From a virus, in IMG/VR virus record IMGVR_UViG_3300025141_000197, positions 1-44,442 of that record: DNA of 44,442 bases, one strand, 5' to 3'. Below, piece after piece: positions 23,241-32,424 of this stretch. Under the pieces are notes generated by a model. The model made no database searches. It was not told the origin of the DNA and worked only from the letters and a program-made list of their open reading frames with translations. The position numbers and the translations under genes are program-made. Position 1 is the stretch's first letter, and each line of letters starts with the position of its first letter.

Positions 23241-26200
23241 TTAATTCCCGCTTGCGGCTGCGTCGCGTACCATCTTGATGAGGCGGGGGCTCAAGTCCAC
23301 CAACTGACCATCTAAGATCATACGTCCGCCAGTCCCAGTATCGGGGTCAAAAGCTTCCAACTGAACCCCATGAAGACGCTCATACCGAAGAAGTGCGCCA
23401 ACCATCAAAGCCGTATCCGCCGTTAAAGTCTCAGCGGTAAACCCGAGCCCGTTCGCGTAAGGAGGAGCGCCGATATATCTACGAGCGTGTTGGATAGCTA
23501 TCATCCTGTTAGATATCTTACCTCGCTCAAGCGGGCTTGGGCTACCACCACCTTCAGTACCCGCCGCATCGAAGTTCTGCACTGCGATATCGAGATTTTG
23601 AAATTCGACCTCTAAAAACTGGTCAAGAGCCCCTAGAGCCGTGGCCAGAGCATCATCGTTATCTAAGAAGCCGGTATCTACTCTCTTCAACACTGTATTT
23701 AGAACACTCTCACGTTCCGGCTGGCCCTCTCGTTGTGTGCGAACGAAAGCGTCAACCAATGCACCCTTAAACGCCTCGAATTTAGTACGAGCGTCGATGA
23801 CCCTCTGACCAAATGGCACGAGGTCGCCTATGATAGCGAGGCCAGCTACACCGGCAGCAGCGGACGGACCTGGGCCGGTTAGTATGTTGACGCTATTGTA
23901 GATGCCGCCGATCCCTACCGGCTGTAGGCTAGCTAATCTAGCTGCCGCTGCGGGAAGCTGAGCTTGCGCTTGGTTTACGGTGGCGGGGGGTTTAGGCGCT
24001 ACATTGTTTGTAGATGGGAACCCACCAGAACCAATCTCCCTCTCTACCAAGTTCGCAGCGTTACCCAGATCAGGCCCACCAGCACCACCGAAGATCACCT
24101 GACGCGAGCGTGGGTCCAACGTACTTAACTTATTGACATCGATGCCTACGTTAGCGAACGCATCCCTGATGACTACACTCACATCGCTCTTTGTTTTGGT
24201 GATGGGATCGATTTGCCGCATCTGGTTTACTGCCTCTACGAACGCCACTACCAGACCTTGTTGGTCAGGTGTCCGTACCGCATGATCAAGAGCTATCGCC
24301 ACCTTAAACCTTTCAAGGTTTGTGGTAGTGAAGTTGACAAAATCGGTCCTACTAGATTTTGAACTGAATGGGGGGGCGGTATCGCTCAAACTCTTATCCA
24401 GCTTCGCTCCCTTACGCTCAAGCTCAACCCTGGTGCGCTCGTTTTTAATCTCTCTTTCCCTGATTTCTGCGTCCAGTTTCTCCAGCCTGATCTTCTCAGC
24501 CCTGGTTTTGTCATCAAGCTCCACACCAGCAGTTCTTCGCTCAAACGCCAAAACAGCGTTACCGTGAGCAAGCCTCTCCTCGCCCACCTTCAACTCACGC
24601 TCCCTCAAGGCGTTCTTACCATCCTGCAACTCATTGGTAAGAGTATTCTGGTTCTGGATACGAATAGCCTCATTCTTCGCCGCTTCTGCGGCCACTCTGG
24701 CCTCATTAGCTTCTTGCGTCAGACGAGCCAGTTCTGCTTTTTGCTCAGGCTTAAAGTTCTTTTCAGCAAACTTCAGACGATCCTCACGCAATTTAGCTCG
24801 GCCCTCCGCGAGTTGCGCTTGCAATTTAGCAATCTCAGTAGAAGCTTTGAGTTTATCTTGCGCTGTCGAAAGGGCGTTCTCTCTCTTCTGGAGGTCTAAT
24901 GCCAGCCTTTGTAGTTCTTGGTCGCGCTTAGTAAACTCAACCTGGGCATCGTAGCGAGCTTTCTTTTCCTGGAAGTCGAGTTCCCTACCCCGTAGGTCTT
25001 GCTCAGCTTTCGTTAACGCATTCTTGGCATCAGCATTATCTTTATCGGCGTTAAACCTACCTTTGGCTATTTCCAGAAGGTCTTGTCCCTTTTTCAACTC
25101 TGCTTGAGATGCCGCAAGCTCAGTCTCAGAAACTCGCTGCGTTTCCTCGAATTCGAATGTCTTCCGTTCCACCGCGAGAACATTCTCACGATGGGTAACA
25201 GCAGCCGTAGCAGCCGCTCGTTTGGCATCATCCTCAAGTTCCGCCTGGGTATCCTTGGCCGAAGCCGCAGCTTGTTCAGCTATCGCTCTACTTAGAGCTT
25301 CTTGCTCTTTTATAAGCCTAGCTCTCTCACTGCCGAAATCTTTTGTGTCTATAGACAGTTGGATTTCTTTTTCTCGCATCTCATCAGTGCTGAAGACAGC
25401 GACAACTTCAGGGTCACGAAGCACCCTCCTCACGCTGTCAAAATCCTGGGCGGCGCGATAACGCTCAATAGCAGTATTGGCAAAAGCTTTCATACCACTG
25501 TTCAGCATGACCGCAGTTTGATGTGGGTTAGCTGTCGGTGCATATCTCCCCTGATCTTCAGGATCATTAGGGTCGCCGCTTACCGCTTTCTGCCAGCTCC
25601 TAAATATGTCCTTGAAATGGTGTGGCGCAGACGACACCATAGCGTTCAAACGACGCCTAGTGGTGTTCATCGCCATATCCATGATCTCTATCTGTTCCTT
25701 GTTGCCCGCCTCCGCAGCCTGTTTATTTAGGTCAGCAACAATAGTTTGTAGAGATTTATTCAGCGCTACTTTGCTTTTCGCGAGTAGCAGCTTGCTGGCT
25801 TCCCCAGGATTTTTACCTCCATCTCCATTCAAAACCAAACCCAAATGTTGGGACAGCGCCGCCTTAAAATCAGCTATCCTACCTTGTGTTGCGAAACCAC
25901 CAGCCTTAGCGGCTTGAAACAACCTATTACCCTCAATCCTAAAATCACGTTCAATGATAGAGGTCATGATCGCGTCTTCACGCTCGTCAATGCGACGACT
26001 GGCCGCACCAAGCTCAACACGAAGATCATCGATCTCTCCTGCCCCAACGAGGAAATCTTCCCCTGCGCCGCCCAGCCGTTTGCTCAAGCTTTCAACTAGC
26101 GTACCCGCCTGAGAAGCGACACTCGCGGCGTTACTTGTGCGGCGAGCTTCCGCCGCCAAAAGCTGAGCCTGTCTCTCACCTCCTGTGCCTGACAAATCAC

Positions 26201-26267
26201 CGGGGTCCTCAAAAGCTACAGGACCCCGCTGGGGACGAACGGAAGGAGCTGGTCTAATGGTTGCCAT
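23241..26267 (-). CDS. Large internal virion (ejection) protein with long coiled coil, 1008 residues
   Basis: The position matches T7 gp15. It starts behind TAGGAC. The N-terminal region is basic and helical. Residues about 320-640 are an almost continuous Lys/Glu/Ala/Arg heptad coiled coil (for example REKEIQL, EKKARYDAQVEF, IRLEKLDAEIRER). The C-terminal 300 residues contain hydrophobic Ala/Gly-rich helices and a compact end domain. It is probably an internal core protein ejected with the DNA. The coiled coil is much longer than I would expect for T7 gp15 and may form a rod or tube. Its stop lies within 4 nt of the next start. Confidence 0.75.
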   Translation of the reverse strand: MATIRPAPSVRPQRGPVAFEDPGDLSGTGGERQAQLLAAEARRTSNAASVASQAGTLVESLSKRLGGAGEDFLVGAGEIDDLRVELGAASRRIDEREDAIMTSIIERDFRIEGNRLFQAAKAGGFATQGRIADFKAALSQHLGLVLNGDGGKNPGEASKLLLAKSKVALNKSLQTIVADLNKQAAEAGNKEQIEIMDMAMNTTRRRLNAMVSSAPHHFKDIFRSWQKAVSGDPNDPEDQGRYAPTANPHQTAVMLNSGMKAFANTAIERYRAAQDFDSVRRVLRDPEVVAVFSTDEMREKEIQLSIDTKDFGSERARLIKEQEALSRAIAEQAAASAKDTQAELEDDAKRAAATAAVTHRENVLAVERKTFEFEETQRVSETELAASQAELKKGQDLLEIAKGRFNADKDNADAKNALTKAEQDLRGRELDFQEKKARYDAQVEFTKRDQELQRLALDLQKRENALSTAQDKLKASTEIAKLQAQLAEGRAKLREDRLKFAEKNFKPEQKAELARLTQEANEARVAAEAAKNEAIRIQNQNTLTNELQDGKNALRERELKVGEERLAHGNAVLAFERRTAGVELDDKTRAEKIRLEKLDAEIREREIKNERTRVELERKGAKLDKSLSDTAPPFSSKSSRTDFVNFTTTNLERFKVAIALDHAVRTPDQQGLVVAFVEAVNQMRQIDPITKTKSDVSVVIRDAFANVGIDVNKLSTLDPRSRQVIFGGAGGPDLGNAANLVEREIGSGGFPSTNNVAPKPPATVNQAQAQLPAAAARLASLQPVGIGGIYNSVNILTGPGPSAAAGVAGLAIIGDLVPFGQRVIDARTKFEAFKGALVDAFVRTQREGQPERESVLNTVLKRVDTGFLDNDDALATALGALDQFLEVEFQNLDIAVQNFDAAGTEGGGSPSPLERGKISNRMIAIQHARRYIGAPPYANGLGFTAETLTADTALMVGALLRYERLHGVQLEAFDPDTGTGGRMILDGQLVDLSPRLIKMVRDAAASGN

Positions 26268-26280
26268 TTTTATCGTCCTA

Positions 26281-27066
26281 TTAACCGGTAGCGAATGAGG
26301 AACCGAAACGGTTCACAAGAGAACTGAAACCAGAGAAGGCAGTGCCGAATGAGCTTAGACCTGTGGCCCCACCAACTTGGCGTCGAGCGTCCGCGAGGAG
26401 AGCAGTGCTTTCGGACAAGAGCGCTCCGCTACCAGCGGTGCTGGGGCTTTCCGCCCGCATCCTAGCCAACTCAGCAGCCGAACGCTTATTCTTAGCTTCA
26501 GTGTGGAAAGCCATAGCCTCACGTTCAGCGTTAGTAGAGATGGTGAGTTCATCCAACTTGCTAATAGCCGCGATGTCGCCCGCAATATCTAGGGGGGTGC
26601 CTTCACTCACAAGCAACCCCCTTGCAGCGAAGCCCACCTTGGCTTCGCCCTGCAAGCGACGGGTGGCTAAACGAAGAGTTCGGATATCAGCCTCACCCCG
26701 AAGCCTTGCATCCTCAGCAAGATTGTCAGCGATCTCAGCGTTATTTTCCTCGACCGCAGCGACGAAATCATTCTGCGCCGAAACAGCTTCAGCCGCCGCC
26801 ACTTCAGCCTGGGCCTGTTCCTTCTGGGCCTCAGCCTGGATTTGGATCGCGTCGGCTTGAATTTCCAAGCCCTCAGCTTGTTGGCGTTGGCCAGCTACAT
26901 TCAAAGCCAAGCCCGCTGCGCCGACAAGCAGAGCGTCAGTAGCAAGTGCAGCGCCTAAAGTAATACCACCTATACCAGTAGCAGCAGCAGCACCAAAAGC
27001 AACGCCACCGCCAGCGAGAGCGCTACCAATTCCTGTGGCCAGGGCTACGATTGATACGATGCACAT
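26281..27066 (-). CDS. Internal virion protein, T7 gp14-like
   Basis: I chose ATG 27066, with GGAG upstream, giving 261 residues that begin MCIVSIVALATG. Residues 3-60 are hydrophobic, Gly/Ala-rich helices (GIGSALAGGGVAFGAAAATG), as in gp14-type proteins that insert into the outer membrane during DNA ejection. An Ala/Gln/Glu-rich amphipathic helix follows (QRQQAEGLEIQADAIQIQAE). It is encoded between gp13-like and the large ejection proteins, the T7 order. The Met-Cys start recurs in the products at 37375 and 37882. Confidence 0.8.
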   Translation of the reverse strand: MCIVSIVALATGIGSALAGGGVAFGAAAATGIGGITLGAALATDALLVGAAGLALNVAGQRQQAEGLEIQADAIQIQAEAQKEQAQAEVAAAEAVSAQNDFVAAVEENNAEIADNLAEDARLRGEADIRTLRLATRRLQGEAKVGFAARGLLVSEGTPLDIAGDIAAISKLDELTISTNAEREAMAFHTEAKNKRSAAELARMRAESPSTAGSGALLSESTALLADARRQVGGATGLSSFGTAFSGFSSLVNRFGSSFATG

Positions 27067-27067
27067 T

Positions 27068-27529
27068 CTACCGCTCCATGTGAAAGAAATGAAAGGGAAG
27101 ACCCTCCGCGCCAAATGGTTCGGGTTCCTCCACAACATACCCTAACCATTTAAGCCATTTTACTGTATTTTTGTTGCGCGCGTCAACGTGGTTCTCCAAG
27201 CGGTCATACCACGTAACGATCTCTTTCACGTAGTTGACACTCATCCTCAAGAACACTCGCGAATGCCCCTCCAAGCCGTCAGCCGCCAACATCCAAGGAC
27301 GACCGATTGAAGAGAAAGGTGAGCGCTGGCCAACGCCAAACATCCACATAGTTTTACCATCAGCCAAGAAAGCCATGGGATCACGTGATACCAAACAGGA
27401 CACCATCAGAGCTTTTAGAGGCTTGTAATGCGCCGCAGCCCAAGCCTCGTCAACGTCTACCTGACGCATACGGGGAGCCATATCGACTGCGTGTCTGGCC
27501 TTAGCGGAGACTAGCTCGTAACTAGCCAT
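27068..27529 (-). CDS. DUF2833 protein, T7 gp13-like (GNAT fold)
   Basis: A 153-residue protein typical of DUF2833 (T7 gp13, a GNAT-like fold needed for virion assembly). The sequence R-P-W-M-L, H-S-R-V-F-L-R-M-S, then W-Y-D-R-L-E-N-H-V-D-A-R-N and W-L-K-W-L-G-Y is characteristic. T7 gp13 is 138 residues. Palindrome copy 14 encodes V-S-R-D-P near residue 50, between two conserved parts. It overlaps the nozzle gene by 8 nt and precedes the gp14-like gene, as in T7. Confidence 0.85.
   Translation of the reverse strand: MASYELVSAKARHAVDMAPRMRQVDVDEAWAAAHYKPLKALMVSCLVSRDPMAFLADGKTMWMFGVGQRSPFSSIGRPWMLAADGLEGHSRVFLRMSVNYVKEIVTWYDRLENHVDARNKNTVKWLKWLGYVVEEPEPFGAEGLPFHFFHMER
27376..27393. repeat. 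Dispersed palindrome, copy 14 (inside a gene)
   Basis: TGGGATCACGTGATACCA, mixed halves. On the minus strand it encodes V-S-R-D-P in the gp13-like protein. Confidence 0.9.
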
Positions 27530-30329
27530 CCTCCATCTCCAGCTCTGGCGCGACAGCTAGGATGCTGAAGGGCAAAGGATCAAGCTGGCGCATAAACACC
27601 CTGCCATCCACTTCCCATTCGGAGGGGATGGTGATACTCTTATCGCCGGTAAGCAGAGAGGTGGGATCACCATAATCCTCATCCTCGCGCTGCTTCATCT
27701 CATCCAGGAAATCACTGTTCGGACCTACCCATAGACCCCTAGTCTTATCGAAACGGATCGTGACTTCGGGGATATGCTTCAACGCACCCTGGACTGTACG
27801 CAATGGAGCCTTATCCTCTATGTTAAGCGTCTCGACATCAGCGATGAATTTGAGCCCAGCGTGAACCCGACTGGCAGCGCGAGGGAGAGTGATAGAGCCA
27901 CTAGATACGGTAAGGCTGCTGACCACGTTGCCGTCTGATAAAGCCACCACGGTCTGACCTTCAAGATGGTGTAGCCCAGTCAGCGTAGTGAAAGTCGCTC
28001 TCACTTCTCCGCTCTCGACGTAGGCATTGAAAGCGGAGCCGTCCACGGCATCACCTTCATCATCCTCAAGCTCGAAAGTATTCGTGGCTTTATTCCTGAC
28101 CGTGAAGCGACGGTTATTCAATTGATCGGGCTGCGTCTCATTCCCGATAGCATCCGTATTAGCCACCCATACGATGCCATTGATGTCCACCTTATCCCCA
28201 TTTGAGAAACCATGGGACGCAGCCGTGATCACGACTGGGTTCGCCGCAGTAGACCCCGTAATTGTAATAGGGCTATCAAGAGATGCCCCACTATCAACAA
28301 AGAAAGCATCGCGAATGTCTGAAAAACGCCGACTGTGTACTCTTTCGATGTACTTGACCGTATTACCATCGATGATGCGCTCAACGACAAAGTAGAAGAT
28401 TTCGTCTTTCTCCGTCGATGTTGGCCTAATTGACGCCACGCTTTCAAACTTACCATTTGGCGTATCCCAATGCGTCCATGCCACGACCTCCTGCTCCTCT
28501 TGGAAGGTAAGCACACCCACCTGACCATCAGTTCTGACAGCAGCCACCAAAGGCTCCTCCCCCTTGGCTCTGGCCAAGTCCTGGATTGTGTACGTCTCAA
28601 ATAGATGTGACGCAAGCACCGTCATATCAGAGCCGCTATAGCCATCCACATCAAGGGAGAAGCCTAAGCTTCGCAAAGTCCGGTCATCGTCCTGAACGAA
28701 CAAAATTGTGCGCCCTAGAGTGACAGGAGTTTGGTGTCCAGCACCCCAGCGAGTTTGGGGGTTCTGGAAGATCGTTGCAGCTTCGAAACCGACATTCTCA
28801 CCACTATCTATCACCCACTCTTCGCCGCTGGTTAACACGATCAAGGAGCCTTGGGGAATGTAGTGGCGTATCTCATTCACCTCCAACGAAGACAGCGTGG
28901 CCGTGATACTATCGTCGGCTTGGCCAGGGGTAGAGACGGACAAGTTTTTGAAGCTACCCGTCTGGGAGAACCAGGACGTATCCGGTTGGTTGTTGGTCCC
29001 ACCGTACACGTGGCGCTGCTGATAGTAGCTGACCGCCCCAGGCTTGTTGTCAGTAGTTAGGAATGGCTCACGTGGGCGAGGGGGCGAAAAGTCGAAGTCG
29101 GGAGTGATACCATCATCAACAAATGCTGTAGTCTCCGTCTCCCCCAACAAACCATACAAACCGTTATCAAAACGATAGACGGCGTAACGCTGAGCGTCAG
29201 TAGCTGCCGTCCAGGAAATATCTATGTGATCCGTAGTGCTGAGGGTGGCGTTACCATCTGTCACCTCGAAATGAGTGAGGTTGGCGGTGCCAGCCGAAGA
29301 ATACGCAGTATGGCTGGAGCCATCCTCACCCTCAAGCTCAAAGGTGTTAGTTGCTTGGTTGGCCACTGTAAACCGTCTATTGTTAATCTCCGTCATACCG
29401 ACGATGCTATTGATCTCTACCTCATCTCCATTAGCAAAACCATGGGATGCGGAGGTTATCACAACAGGATTAGCGGCTGTAGCGCCAGTGATCGTCTTCG
29501 CAGTAGTGTTCAACCCCGCGAGACTTTCCTCCAGATCATCACCATTGATAGCCGTTACCTTGTACTTATAGGAAGTCGAACCTGTAGCTCCATCCTGCGT
29601 AGCTGTTATCGCTGTCGGATCATTCTGGCCAGGGGCAAAGCTAATAGCCGTCAAGGTCCAGGATGCGTGGCCGGTACGGGTAAGCTCTCTCACATCATAA
29701 TCTGGGTGCGCTAACGTCATAACGTCAGCGGATTGTGTGAATTTGATGTTGCGGAGATCAGCCGTATCGTAGGTGGTGGTTAACTCGAAAACCTTGAAGG
29801 AGGAACCACCAGAAGAATAGGCAGTGAAAGCGGAGCCGTCGATGTTAGCGCCCGCAGCCTGTGAAGTAAGCTCGAAAGTATTCGCCGTTTTGTTCGCTAC
29901 TATGAAGCGCCTGTTGTTAATCTCTGTCATACCAACGACGCTAGTTATTGTAACCTCATCCCCATCAGAATAACCATGAGACGTAGCCGTGATTACCACA
30001 GGGTTCGCCGCAGTAGCGCCAGTGATTGTTTTAGCAGCCTCAAGAACGTGAGCATCTTCGCGGACCACCCTCATATAAAGGTGGCCGAACTCAAGGATAT
30101 AAGTATCCGTAGTCTTGAACTTGAAGGGGATCAGACGGACCACATTGGAGTGGTCCCCCACAGGACCTATGAATTTAAGCCCAGGACGGTTACTGACGCC
30201 ACCAGCGGCATGGATGAAGACGTTCCGCGCCGTGGCCAGACCAGTGTGGTACGCAGCGGTATCGACACGCCCATGCAAAGAAGGGGACAACTCACCGCGA
30301 GAAAAAGATGGGAGTATCGTGGAGGGCAT
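27522..30329 (-). CDS. Tail tubular protein B (nozzle), T7 gp12-like, with three FCCH-like inserts
   Basis: A 935-residue protein starting MPSTILPSFSRGELSPSLHGR, the typical nozzle N-terminus (S-F-x-x-G-E-L-S-P). It forms the distal tail tube through which DNA exits. Three repeated modules of about 55-80 residues, each starting T-I-T-G-(A/S)-T-A-A-N-P-V-V-I-T and containing S-H-G-(Y/F), N-N-R-R-F and N-T-F-E-L, resemble the FCCH domain found in E1 enzymes and in phage tail proteins. They start near residues 99, 276 and 690. T7 gp12 has 794 residues, so the extra length fits the inserts. Confidence 0.88.
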   Translation of the reverse strand: MPSTILPSFSRGELSPSLHGRVDTAAYHTGLATARNVFIHAAGGVSNRPGLKFIGPVGDHSNVVRLIPFKFKTTDTYILEFGHLYMRVVREDAHVLEAAKTITGATAANPVVITATSHGYSDGDEVTITSVVGMTEINNRRFIVANKTANTFELTSQAAGANIDGSAFTAYSSGGSSFKVFELTTTYDTADLRNIKFTQSADVMTLAHPDYDVRELTRTGHASWTLTAISFAPGQNDPTAITATQDGATGSTSYKYKVTAINGDDLEESLAGLNTTAKTITGATAANPVVITSASHGFANGDEVEINSIVGMTEINNRRFTVANQATNTFELEGEDGSSHTAYSSAGTANLTHFEVTDGNATLSTTDHIDISWTAATDAQRYAVYRFDNGLYGLLGETETTAFVDDGITPDFDFSPPRPREPFLTTDNKPGAVSYYQQRHVYGGTNNQPDTSWFSQTGSFKNLSVSTPGQADDSITATLSSLEVNEIRHYIPQGSLIVLTSGEEWVIDSGENVGFEAATIFQNPQTRWGAGHQTPVTLGRTILFVQDDDRTLRSLGFSLDVDGYSGSDMTVLASHLFETYTIQDLARAKGEEPLVAAVRTDGQVGVLTFQEEQEVVAWTHWDTPNGKFESVASIRPTSTEKDEIFYFVVERIIDGNTVKYIERVHSRRFSDIRDAFFVDSGASLDSPITITGSTAANPVVITAASHGFSNGDKVDINGIVWVANTDAIGNETQPDQLNNRRFTVRNKATNTFELEDDEGDAVDGSAFNAYVESGEVRATFTTLTGLHHLEGQTVVALSDGNVVSSLTVSSGSITLPRAASRVHAGLKFIADVETLNIEDKAPLRTVQGALKHIPEVTIRFDKTRGLWVGPNSDFLDEMKQREDEDYGDPTSLLTGDKSITIPSEWEVDGRVFMRQLDPLPFSILAVAPELEMEDG

Positions 30330-30331
30330 AT

Positions 30332-30931
30332 CTAGCGTCCCCTAATGGTTTCAGCCTCTCGCGGGGCTCTAGGAACGCTTTGGTTAGCGTCATGCGCCGC
30401 TGCGATGTTTACCGTGGAAAAGTACGAGGTAATCATCTCCTGCTTAACCTTATCCTTGGCGGTCATAGGCTTCGCGATGTACCAAGCCAGGAGGAAGCTC
30501 AAGGAAGTAACGAAGTGAGGCGAGAAGAGGCTAACCGTCTCCAGATCAAACGTGTAGAGAAGAAAAGCGTCCTCACTGTCTGTGACAATGCTCCTAGTCC
30601 CATCGCCAGCGTTAACCGTCTCCATCGCGGGGCTATCACCCTCAAGGCCCGCTGGATTTTCGATATGGCGTGGAGCAAGACAGTCTGCTGGGTACTGATA
30701 TCTGTAGTTCCACTCATTCGTAGGTGCGGCCACACTATGCACTGCTAAAGCTTGCCTCTTCCTAGCGAACGACCAATCAAACTCAGCCAGGGCTTGCTGG
30801 CGCGCGTGATCATACCACAGCTTGATCAGCCGAGCTTCAGTGCTGGCTTCGTCAATACTCTGGATGGTGGAGCGAGCGCCGACGTTGGATAGCGCTAGAT
30901 TGCCAATGCGCGTTTTGCTAATTACCGCCAT
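30332..30931 (-). CDS. Tail tubular protein A (adaptor), T7 gp11-like
   Basis: I chose ATG 30931, six bases downstream of GGAG, over an ATG that touches it. The 199-residue length matches T7 gp11 (196). The N-terminus I-G-N-L-A-L-S-N-V-G-A, and L-W-Y-D-H-A-R-Q-Q-A-L-A-E-F-D-W-S-F-A, are typical of gp11-like adaptors that ring the portal and carry the nozzle. It overlaps the upstream gene by 14 nt and lies 3 nt from the nozzle gene. Confidence 0.88.
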   Translation of the reverse strand: MAVISKTRIGNLALSNVGARSTIQSIDEASTEARLIKLWYDHARQQALAEFDWSFARKRQALAVHSVAAPTNEWNYRYQYPADCLAPRHIENPAGLEGDSPAMETVNAGDGTRSIVTDSEDAFLLYTFDLETVSLFSPHFVTSLSFLLAWYIAKPMTAKDKVKQEMITSYFSTVNIAAAHDANQSVPRAPREAETIRGR

Positions 30932-31241
30932 CGTCATCTCCAAAGATGCGGCTGGCTTTAGACTTACCCTCAGGAGCCACAGCAGCCTCAATAAGATCAA
31001 GAGTTAAGCTGTTATCCTTTTTCTTGCTTCCCTCACTCTCATGACTTGATATGGAGGTGACGCGAACCTTCACCATCATCATGCGTTCGTCGCCCAGCTT
31101 CGCGCCGTCGAGGCCAAGGTCGCCAATCTCGTCGCCGTCGAGGAACATAGAGTGAGGGAAGAATTTCTTCGGGAGGTCAACTTCAGCAGAGCCATCGAAG
31201 CTTTCCCGCTTACGCTCCAGGCTTACCATCTTATGGGGCAT
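30918..31241 (-). CDS. Hypothetical structural-module protein, 107 residues
   Basis: Start chosen at ATG 31241, behind CGGAGG; the longer frame runs through a terminator stem. The product has a basic N-terminus (MPHKMVSLERKRE), an aromatic/acidic middle, and a Lys/Ser-rich C-terminus with DDDGG at the end. Small proteins at this place between decoration and gp11-like genes are usual in related podoviruses, but I cannot assign a role. A leftward terminator lies between it and the upstream gene, so it may start a separate tail transcript. Confidence 0.7.
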   Translation of the reverse strand: MPHKMVSLERKRESFDGSAEVDLPKKFFPHSMFLDGDEIGDLGLDGAKLGDERMMMVKVRVTSISSHESEGSKKKDNSLTLDLIEAAVAPEGKSKASRIFGDDDGGN

Positions 31242-31251
31242 CACATCCTCC

Positions 31252-31290
31252 GAAAAAGAAAAAGGGGAGGAGGATCGAAACCTCCTCCCC
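31252..31290 (-). terminator. Leftward intrinsic terminator between head and tail genes
   Basis: Arms GGGGAGGAGG and CCTCCTCCCC form a perfect 10-bp stem with a 7-nt loop. On the minus strand the stem is followed by TTTTTCTTTTT. It separates the head-protein genes from the tail genes. Confidence 0.85.
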
Positions 31291-31298
31291 GGATCACC

Positions 31299-31316
31299 TG
31301 GGATCACGTGATCCCA
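31299..31316. repeat. Dispersed palindrome, copy 15 (perfect G-type)
   Basis: TGGGATCACGTGATCCCA, directly upstream of a leftward terminator and after the stop of the decoration-type gene. An additional half site GGATCAC lies at 31291-31297. Confidence 0.9.
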
Positions 31317-31317
31317 T

Positions 31318-32412
31318 TTAGCGGTTCTGAGCCACCCAGATGTAATCGACAGTCAGGATGACCTGATTGGCGCTACGGTTAGCGACGACGATTGCTGGGG
31401 TTAGGGCGGTCGTGGCCGTGACAGCGGAGCCAACTTTGCCGATATACGTGTCGTTGATCCAACCTTCGACCTCGCCGGTCGCGCTCACACGAACAGTGGC
31501 GGTGAGATAGGTTGCATCGACAGGAACGACAGCCGCGATGGCAGTCGGTTCCGTATCCGTACCAGCCGCCACACCACCGACGTACCACTGATCGGTGGTG
31601 GCATCGACATCGTAGATGAGGCCGCAAGCATCCGCTGCGTCACTATCAACAGCCCCAGCCAGCAGGTAGATCGGAAGCTCGACCGTAGTCGAGATTGTAT
31701 CCGTGAAGCCGATAAAGACAGCAGCCTCAGATACGTCATCGATCTTAAGGCGAACGCCCATCTCCAGACCACCCTGGTTGGCCTTATAACCAAGGTTAAT
31801 ACCAGTGAAGGTCGAGCCGTTGGCAGCGTGGGTGCCATCATCCGACGCTGACTTGATGGTGACTTCGCCGTTCAAGCTAGCAGCCACAGTGACCGCTGCG
31901 GCGTTAGCCGTACCAGAGCCAGCCGTCGAGGACCACAGATCGGCGGGGCCAGCGTCAGACTTGAGCCATGTACCCAGGAAGTCTTCGAAGATGACCGCAC
32001 GGTTGGCGTCAGCGACGGGAATGCCGTTGATGCGAGGGCCGGAAGTGGGTAAGACCATCCCATCCTGGTCGAAGGAGAGGAGCAAGTTGCCGTTGGTATC
32101 ACGGATGTCAGCCTCAGGGAAATTGATGGTGCTGGCGTCCGTCAGCAAGGCAATAGCCGTGCCGCTGGTATCCACAGAGACGAACAGGCGAACCTTTTCG
32201 TTCGGAGACTTGGTGGTGTACGTGGCCGCGACGGTAGCGTTCGCCGTGCTGTAAGTGTTGAGGGTCTGCCATGCTCCAGAGCCGGGAGAACCGACTTCGA
32301 TCTGAAACAGGATCGTCATAGCGTAGGTGCCAGAGATGTTGATGGAAACGTCTTCCCCCTTGGCAGGGACGGAGAGTTCCAAGCTGTCGTTAACAGCGGT
32401 GAATGAGGCCAT
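31318..32412 (-). CDS. Putative virion decoration or fibre-like protein with beta-sandwich domains
   Basis: A 364-residue protein starting behind AAGGAG. The first 100 residues look like an immunoglobulin-like beta domain (SLELSVPAKGEDVSINISGTY). The C-terminal 200 residues look like a concanavalin-type beta sandwich (GLEMGVRLKIDD, AAVFIGFTDT, VTATVRVSATGEVEGWINDTYIG). The position after the cement protein suggests a surface decoration of the head, perhaps binding glycans. The folds are inferred from composition and strand pattern and no family was confirmed. Confidence 0.65.
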   Translation of the reverse strand: MASFTAVNDSLELSVPAKGEDVSINISGTYAMTILFQIEVGSPGSGAWQTLNTYSTANATVAATYTTKSPNEKVRLFVSVDTSGTAIALLTDASTINFPEADIRDTNGNLLLSFDQDGMVLPTSGPRINGIPVADANRAVIFEDFLGTWLKSDAGPADLWSSTAGSGTANAAAVTVAASLNGEVTIKSASDDGTHAANGSTFTGINLGYKANQGGLEMGVRLKIDDVSEAAVFIGFTDTISTTVELPIYLLAGAVDSDAADACGLIYDVDATTDQWYVGGVAAGTDTEPTAIAAVVPVDATYLTATVRVSATGEVEGWINDTYIGKVGSAVTATTALTPAIVVANRSANQVILTVDYIWVAQNR

Positions 32413-32424
32413 GGGATCGGCTCC

